From contig JAUCNG010373150.1 in assembly GCA_032353305.1 (NCBI GenBank), positions 1 through 11,458 on the forward strand: a DNA stretch of 11,458 bases, read 5' to 3'. Position numbers and translations under genes: made by a program. How positions within the stretch are numbered: the stretch's first letter is position 1; each line of letters opens with the position of its first letter. The notes under the pieces were generated by a model. The model did not search any database. It was not told the DNA's origin and saw only the letters and a list, made by a program, of their open reading frames with translations. Source of the stretch: Cephalothrix spiralis. Lineage: Eukaryota; Nemertea; Palaeonemertea; Archinemertea; Cephalotrichidae. This document shows positions 6,966-11,458 of this stretch, in pieces.

Positions 6966-8100
6966 AATTTCTATTGCCAAATAGAATAAACACATTATGT
7001 CATCTAAAATAATTGAATATACAGAGATCCATACTAAATAAATCGAATATACGAATGCTTTAGGATACATTTGAAATATAAATGACCATGATTAACATAA
7101 TAAAATTACATGGAATGTGTAATGACAGTGTTACTAAATCTGAGAGAATTCAGCATTTTAATGCAAAATTTACTCGGACAAATGCTAGCAATTCTGATTT
7201 TCCTCGGTGGTAGTGCTCAATTCAAATCCGCAATATTATTTAGCACGGAAAATCGAAGCACGCATTTATCAGGGTATGCACAGTGTTATACATTTTACCA
7301 ATCAATTGTTTGATTAAATTTAATTACAGTTTAATTTTCAAAAAAGGTCCGTTTGTAATCCCTCACCAAAAAAATCAATGCCATGAGATTCATGGTTGTT
7401 ACCATTATATGGAAATTTTAACCAAAAAACAACTTCAAAAAAAATCCAACCAATTAAAAAGTTCAATCATTAGCTAAGCATGGTTATGATTCTGAAAAAT
7501 AAAAATAAAAATTGGATTTATAGTTCATGAAATTTATAGACGGAATAGGGCAATTTCTACGCAGGTTTATAGAACTTTTATACTTAGAAGTTTTCGATCA
7601 AACTTTGTATGATGATGATTGATAATCACTTCACGGTATATCTATGCAGTAACTATAACGAGGACGGATTTTTCATCTTTTTCAGTTAAAAATAACAACA
7701 TCAACGGTTACGGGTGGCACGGGTGTAACACACTACCGTAGTGAACAATAGTTTGGTGATGCCACTGAAGTGCCCATCGTTCAATTACCCTGGGTGAGGT
7801 TCAATAAAAGTTAACGATGGATCATAGCTAACGAGTTATTCTTCAAATCTTAATCAAAATATGTTTTTCTATTATTAGGCGTTTGTTAAATCTAGTTTAG
7901 TAGCAACTCAAAAAAGATTTGATTGTCTAAAATCCTTCGTTAACTACTATCGATCGTTGATGTTAATTTAACCGTGCCCAGGCCGCAATAGGAACCCGCG
8001 CGCGACGATACGAGATGGTGGCGTGGTTGAGTAGTAATACAAAAATCGTATCATGGTACAATGTGTATCATCATAATAGAACATTTCTTTCACATGAATA
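6966..8100. other. Intergenic DNA, no gene recognised
   Basis: No convincing coding region, RNA gene or intact transposon is seen. Composition is mixed: mostly AT-rich, with richer patches around 7690-7780 (CACGGGTGTAAC and similar) and 7970-8030 (CCCGCGCGCGACG), which may be fragments of older repeats. GTGATGCCACTG ends at 7767 and is a partial inverted match to the sequence at 6453, too short to define an element. Confidence 0.45.
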
Positions 8101-8281
8101 TCGGCCAAAGTCAGTTGAAGGGTACGTAGTAGATCACTTTTTTAGCCCGATGGCGCCGCGCCGCCTCTGGAATTTTCACTGCATTTTTTTGCTAATATTT
8201 ATTTTTGGTGCAAATTAAATAAGTTGTTTATAGGCTGAAATAAGTGATCTACTACGTTGCAACCCATTTGACTTTGGCCGA
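8101..8281. mobile_element. TA-flanked MITE, 181 bp
   Basis: Arms of about 47 bp (8101-8147 and 8233-8281) are inverted repeats. TCGGCCAAAGTCA at the left faces TGACTTTGGCCGA at the right with one mismatch, and CGTAGTAGATCACTT is matched exactly by AAGTGATCTACTACG. TA lies immediately outside both ends (8099-8100 and 8282-8283), which fits the TA target duplication of Tc1/mariner-type elements. The roughly 85-bp centre starts with a GC-rich patch (GGCGCCGCGCCGCC). It has no coding capacity. The family call rests on the TA flanks and the compact size only. Confidence 0.75.
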
Positions 8282-9123
8282 TATACACATCTTGCGTCAG
8301 AGGTTTTTGCTTTATTGCATGTTTTATCTTCCTATTTCTAGAAGAAGAAAAAATTTGGGGAAAAGAATCACAATAAATTTTCAATACCATTTGTCTAGAT
8401 ACCATGTAGTCATTTACAAGCCTATTTGAGTAAATTTTCGCATTGAGTAACGTTTTATTTATCAGACTTATTTAATCATAGGTGCTTAGCTTGTTTTTTA
8501 AATATGCTTTGCGAGATTTGCTCTGAAATGCTTATACTAACTGTACACCTATGAACTTAATAATTATCTATAATCAAAAGAAAGATAATCAAAAATCAGA
8601 GTATAATTTTGAAGATTAACAAATCATTAAATCATGATTGAAATCATTGTTTGAGAAAGCCAAAAATGTTATCTACGTTTGCCACACCATTAAATTAAAC
8701 CCCTGGCAAAGATTTAACAACCAACTTTCTGTCCTACATCTATCTTGAATACGACAGGTTATCTTGTTAACGACAGGTAAAAACCATTTCATATGATAGA
8801 CTCAGATAGAGACATTACATGGTATGGGTATTTACCACAACATGTACTTTTCTATAGAAACTAATCTCAATAATTTAATCAAAAAAAATCACAAAAAATT
8901 TGAGTCGAATTGAGTTGAGTAGGTTAACATTACTACAGGAGAGAGAGAGAAAATTCCCCTATTTTGATTTTCAAAATCAAATATTAATAACAAGAGCAGC
9001 ATCATTTAGTCAACCTATTTTTATTGTATGTAATACATGTATATCAATACTATTTCACTATTTCCCCTACCTAATTTTTCAAAAGTCTTATTATAAAGTC
9101 ATCATTTTCCTTTCCACCGAAAT
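8282..9123. other. AT-rich intergenic DNA, no gene recognised
   Basis: Nothing coding is seen. Minor local repeats are ATAATCAAAA twice near 8570-8600, ACGACAGGT twice near 8751-8777 and a short GA run near 8939-8951. No transposon ends were found. Confidence 0.45.
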
Positions 9124-9222
9124 ATCTTGAATATGAATGCAATTTTGATAAGAAACGTTTTGATATAAGTTTCATGTTGCTGATCTTGATATTAATTAAA
9201 ATATTTTACTTTGAATCAAAAA
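9124..9222. repeat. Dispersed direct repeat, copy B
   Basis: This is the diverged partner of 2503-2605, in the same orientation. Further downstream, weaker short matches keep the same order: AAAAAGTTA plus GTTATC near 9438 against 2789, and AAGGATCT near 9492 against 2928. No receptor-coding sequence follows here. It may mark an old duplication of the GPCR 2 upstream region, or a repeat family with two members in the window. Confidence 0.65.
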
Positions 9223-9597
9223 ACTGTATTTTTCTCTATTTTACGTCAAAACATCCAAGTACATGTAGGTCTATTATAAGCCTCATAAAACAGACACGAA
9301 TTATAATTTACAGCAAAAACTAAAGCGTAGGACTAGTTTGAGATGTTAAATCTTTCAGATATTATACAATATACATAGTGCATAATTTTGTGAATAACAG
9401 GTACCTAAATCAGTCTTTTCCATTTTAACTGAAATTTAAAAAGTTAACATTATGTTATCCTTGGAATAAATCACAAATCAAAATCAGACATCAAGGATCT
9501 ACGATTTTTCACCAGGTGTCATTTGCCCGACTCATACTACCTTTTAGTACCATATATTTCAAATGTCTTTATGTATGAGCATCTGATCATATATTAG

Positions 9598-10122
9598 CAG
9601 GGGCTACATCACATACAGGGGCAACCAAGATTAACATTACCATCAATGCTAGGTAGTTTTAGATTCTGAAGTGCTGAAACAGGCTAATTAACTGAAATTG
9701 GACGGAAAAATTGCCGAAGGCAATATTTGTACCATTTTCGGCCCCCCAACGGTTTTACATAATGGCGGGTAGTGTTGATCCCCACAAACCAATTGATCAG
9801 CATTTTTCAAGACCTTTCCAGAAATATATAGTTTGTGAGGGTCAACTACCCGCCAATATGCAAAACCGTTGGGGGGGGGGGGGCGAAAATGGTACAAATA
9901 TTGCCCTTGCCAATTTTTCCGTCCAATTTTGTAGTTTAACTATCATGATTTTGATAAGGTATGCAAATTTTAGGCTAAGCATCTGTTAATGACATTCTTA
10001 TCTCAATTGAAACGACCCAAAACATTAAATGCATGCCTAAGTAAATATTTAACAGATCTTCAAACTTGACGGCCCCTAAATGGCTACGGACCTATTCGCC
10101 CCTGTCTGTGATATGACCCCTG
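9598..10122. mobile_element. hAT-type MITE interrupted by a nested element, 525 bp
   Basis: The ends at 9598-9623 and 10097-10122 are inverted repeats matching at about 22 of 27 positions, each with CAGGGG at the tip and again about 18 bp inward. CAGGGG tips are typical of hAT elements. Flanks ATATTAG (left) and ATATAAG (right) resemble an eroded target duplication. Without the inner palindrome at 9688-9939 the element would be about 273 bp. There is no transposase frame. The right end abuts the tandem repeat at 10121, and an uninterrupted version of the junction is present near 10268-10290. Confidence 0.72.
9688..9939. mobile_element. TTAA-flanked palindromic MITE nested in the hAT element
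   Basis: TTAA at 9688-9691 and 9936-9939 bracket a 244-bp palindrome with arms of about 98 and 105 bp and a 41-bp loop (9790-9830). Arms match closely: TTGGACGGAAAAATTG, CAATATTTGTACCATTTTCG and CAACGGTTTT are shared blocks. TTAA flanks are the signature of piggyBac-type insertion, but the tips (CTGAAATTGG and ACTACAAAATTGG) are not classic piggyBac ends, so the family is open. A run of 6 C at 9742-9747 in the left arm corresponds to 13 G at 9871-9883 in the right arm. Frames crossing this element look like hairpin artefacts, not genes. Confidence 0.75.
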
Positions 10123-10268
10123 ATATAAGGGATACAGATAGGTTTCTTGTCTGAACATAACAACGGACTATGCTCAAACAAAGAACTTATTCTCAATGTG
10201 CCTCAGCTCGTTATTGCGCCGCAAATAGTATAAAGCGAAGCAATTTCTAGGTGAGGCATATCGAGATG
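10121..10268. repeat. Tandem repeat unit A, about 150 bp
   Basis: Unit A aligns with unit B (10269-10417) with a period of 149-151 bp. The first part (AAGGGATACAGATAG, TTGTCTGAA and CGGACTA are shared words) is diverged and has indels. The last 58 bp (10211-10268) match unit B at 55 of 58 positions. The unit starts exactly at the end of the upstream hAT element, so that insertion probably cut its 5' edge. Confidence 0.8.
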
Positions 10269-10417
10269 ATCATATATTAGGGATACACAGATAGTAAAAA
10301 CTAGATGAGACTTTTGTCTGAAGCTAACGTCGGACTACAAAGTATATGAGGCATCTCGATTATTGCGCTGCAAAAAGTATAAAGCGAAGCAATTTCTGGG
10401 TGAGGCATATCGAGATG
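10269..10417. repeat. Tandem repeat unit B with a foldable core
   Basis: This is the second unit. It has an uninterrupted 5' junction (TGATCATATATTAGGGATAC). Its core at 10360-10417 is nearly identical to unit A. GGCATCTCGAT at 10350-10360 is the exact reverse complement of ATCGAGATGCC at 10409-10419, enclosing ATTGC/GCAAT as an inner pair, so this part could fold into a hairpin of about 70 nt. Unit A keeps only part of the outer stem. It could be a decayed MITE or part of a minisatellite family. Confidence 0.75.
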
Positions 10418-10849
10418 CCCTTCCTTTAATGTGAATTTTGTATCATGTAAGTAATAGTTGCACCATCTGGTAATATTTATTCTGATGTGTGATATCTTAT
10501 TAGAATATGTACATTAACTGTCCTCAAATTTCCGAATTGAACCCAACAATGACTTAGTTAGCTAAAAATTATTAATTGATACCAAAATCGACTTTTAGGT
10601 CCAAGATTTCAAAAATGAACCCGGTCTGCAGCACATCCTGTCGACTCGGAAGTGTATATTGACATCCTTGTTTTGTGTATCATTTTAAACTTATTATTTA
10701 CATTCGTCATAAATAGGAGCAGTATTACACAGCTAGATATGAATAACAGCGTATGACAAAATACTTAGTCACACTATTTTTTTTAATGTAAACACTATTC
10801 AAGTACCACACACCACTCATACATCGAGTATCGTAACATCAAGGTATAT
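10418..10849. other. Intergenic DNA, no gene recognised
   Basis: No coding region or RNA gene is seen. Two similar words ending TGAACCC (near 10535 and 10615) and a CGTCATA/TATGAC inverted pair around 10705-10758 are the only structures noted. Confidence 0.4.
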
Positions 10850-10908
10850 CCCTCACTCTAATCTATTTTCTATATACTGATTAGTGTCGGGTTTACCCAA
10901 AATGAGGG
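10850..10908. repeat. Small interrupted inverted repeat
   Basis: CCCTCACTCTAATC at 10850-10863 faces GATTAGTG (10879-10886) and TGAGGG (10903-10908). The right arm is split by an insertion containing GGGTTTACCC, itself palindromic. This may be the remains of a short inverted-repeat element. Confidence 0.4.
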
Positions 10909-10941
10909 AAAACTCACATCTGTCACACTCACGTATTTAGT

Positions 10942-11007
10942 CCCCCCCCCCCTCCCCAATAATCTAAAATTGAACTTTTCTCATTGAGAAATCAATCAGG
11001 GAGGGGG
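10942..11007. repeat. Poly-C and poly-G inverted repeat with a nested palindrome
   Basis: Eleven C at 10942-10952, then TCCCC, face GGGAGGGGG at 10999-11007. CCCCCTCCC at 10948-10956 is an exact complement of the right arm. The loop contains TTTCTCATTGAGAAA at 10977-10991, a palindrome apart from its central base. The homopolymer may vary in length through slippage and is a likely place for sequencing error. Confidence 0.6.
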
Positions 11008-11387
11008 AGTAGAGCCCTTCTAAGAGCTTGAAATTTAAAAAATTCGCCACAAAAAAATTGTTCGATTTTCCAAATATCTCAAAAAAATAGGTTGGGTTTT
11101 GGTCATAAAAATATATTACAGAAAGATCCCGTATCATTTTTTTTCGCATGCGCAACCTTAAAACCAGCTTGCGTATGGGTATAAACTTCGAAAACGATGT
11201 AGTGGATTTATTTCACTCACCATTTTTTTATTAGACCCCATAAGGGCTTTTATGGGTATTCAATTGTGACTTTACCGCCCCCTCTCGTCCACCGTGCCTA
11301 GGGATCACTAAATTAATGGCTTCCCGGTCTCGAGCTGACAAGAACATACAAGAGACATGAAGTTAAGTATATAAATGAACAACTTAC
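11008..11387. other. Intergenic or intronic DNA
   Basis: No coding region is seen. CCCATAA/TTATGGG forms a 7-bp hairpin at 11237-11256. TTTTTTTATTAG ending at 11234 looks like a plus-strand splice acceptor, but no plausible exon follows it. If the minus-strand exon at 11388 is real, this stretch would be the start of its downstream intron. Confidence 0.35.
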
Positions 11388-11458
11388 CTCATTATTTTGA
11401 ACTAAATTATATTTTGTCGCCCTGGACGGCTTTCCTTTAATAATTGCGTAACAAATTA
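11388..11458 (-). CDS. Possible 3' end of a minus-strand coding exon (partial)
   Basis: On the minus strand the sequence GAG|GTAAGTT at 11390-11381 is a near-ideal splice donor, with the exon ending at 11388. Upstream of it, one frame stays open from the window edge to the donor (23 codons, 11456-11388, ending ...LVQNNE); the other two contain stops. The peptide is not recognisable. An open stretch this short is easily due to chance, so the donor match carries most of the weight. Confidence 0.2.

Noticed and set aside
6453-7767. Possible larger transposon with facing CAGTGGC ends around the hAT MITE
   Set aside because: Only about 9 of the first 11 bases agree and the 8-bp flanks differ, so this is not enough to call an element.
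7690-8030. Inverted pairing between CATCAACG...GGCACGG and CGTTGATG...CCGTGCC
   Set aside because: The blocks occur in the wrong order for one stem, so they do not form a coherent inverted repeat.
8015-8429. Several open frames of 60-70 codons on both strands
   Set aside because: They run through or next to the TA-flanked MITE arms, overlap each other and show no domain or coding bias.
8900-9130. 76-codon plus-strand ORF with a hydrophobic stretch
   Set aside because: Hydrophobic runs are expected from T-rich DNA, there is no family resemblance, and its 3' end enters the dispersed repeat.
9688-9989. Open frames of about 70-90 codons on both strands
   Set aside because: They cross the paired arms of the nested palindrome, so the two strands give similar peptides. 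They are by-products of the inverted repeat, and no protein motif is visible.
1-11458. tRNA, SINE promoter boxes or other standard RNA genes
   Set aside because: I found no cloverleaf-like A/B box pairs or rRNA-like sequence on either strand by eye.

Overview
This looks like a stretch of an animal nuclear genome. It is AT-rich, with two intronless rhodopsin-class (class A) G protein-coupled receptor genes in tandem and a set of short non-autonomous DNA transposons around them. There are no operons, Shine-Dalgarno sites, tRNA, rRNA or CRISPR. Lineage-expanded single-exon orphan receptors, hAT-type elements ending CAGGGTTCCCAC and many ACATGTAC-like words fit a lophotrochozoan, perhaps a bivalve mollusc. 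That placement is inference; other marine invertebrates are not excluded.

Layout. 1-890: AT-rich upstream region with small palindromes, a possible TATA box and a three-codon upstream ORF. 891-1856 (+): orphan GPCR 1, 321 aa, starting at the only in-frame ATG. 1857-2944: spacer with a poly(A) signal, hairpins, a 20-bp perfect palindrome and a sequence that recurs near 9.1 kb. 2945-3904 (+): orphan GPCR 2, 319 aa, a clear paralogue of GPCR 1. 3960-4550: a nearly continuous 591-bp fold-back carrying six copies of a 14-bp near-palindrome. 4564-6564: mostly featureless AT-rich DNA. 6565-6965: hAT-type MITE with perfect 12-bp ends. 8101-8281: TA-flanked MITE. 9124-9222: diverged copy of the region upstream of GPCR 2. 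9598-10122: hAT-type MITE with a second, TTAA-flanked palindromic element nested inside it. 10121-10417: two tandem units of about 150 bp with a strongly conserved 58-bp core. The last 70 bases may hold the end of a minus-strand exon with a strong splice donor.

The two receptors are the only confident genes. They share every structural hallmark of class A GPCRs but lack the aspartate at 3.32 used by aminergic receptors and the asparagine at 6.55 used by adenosine receptors, so their ligands cannot be named. They probably arose by local duplication. The fold-back just past GPCR 2 could enter its 3' UTR and form double-stranded RNA. Everything else is most simply read as transposon-derived intergenic DNA.
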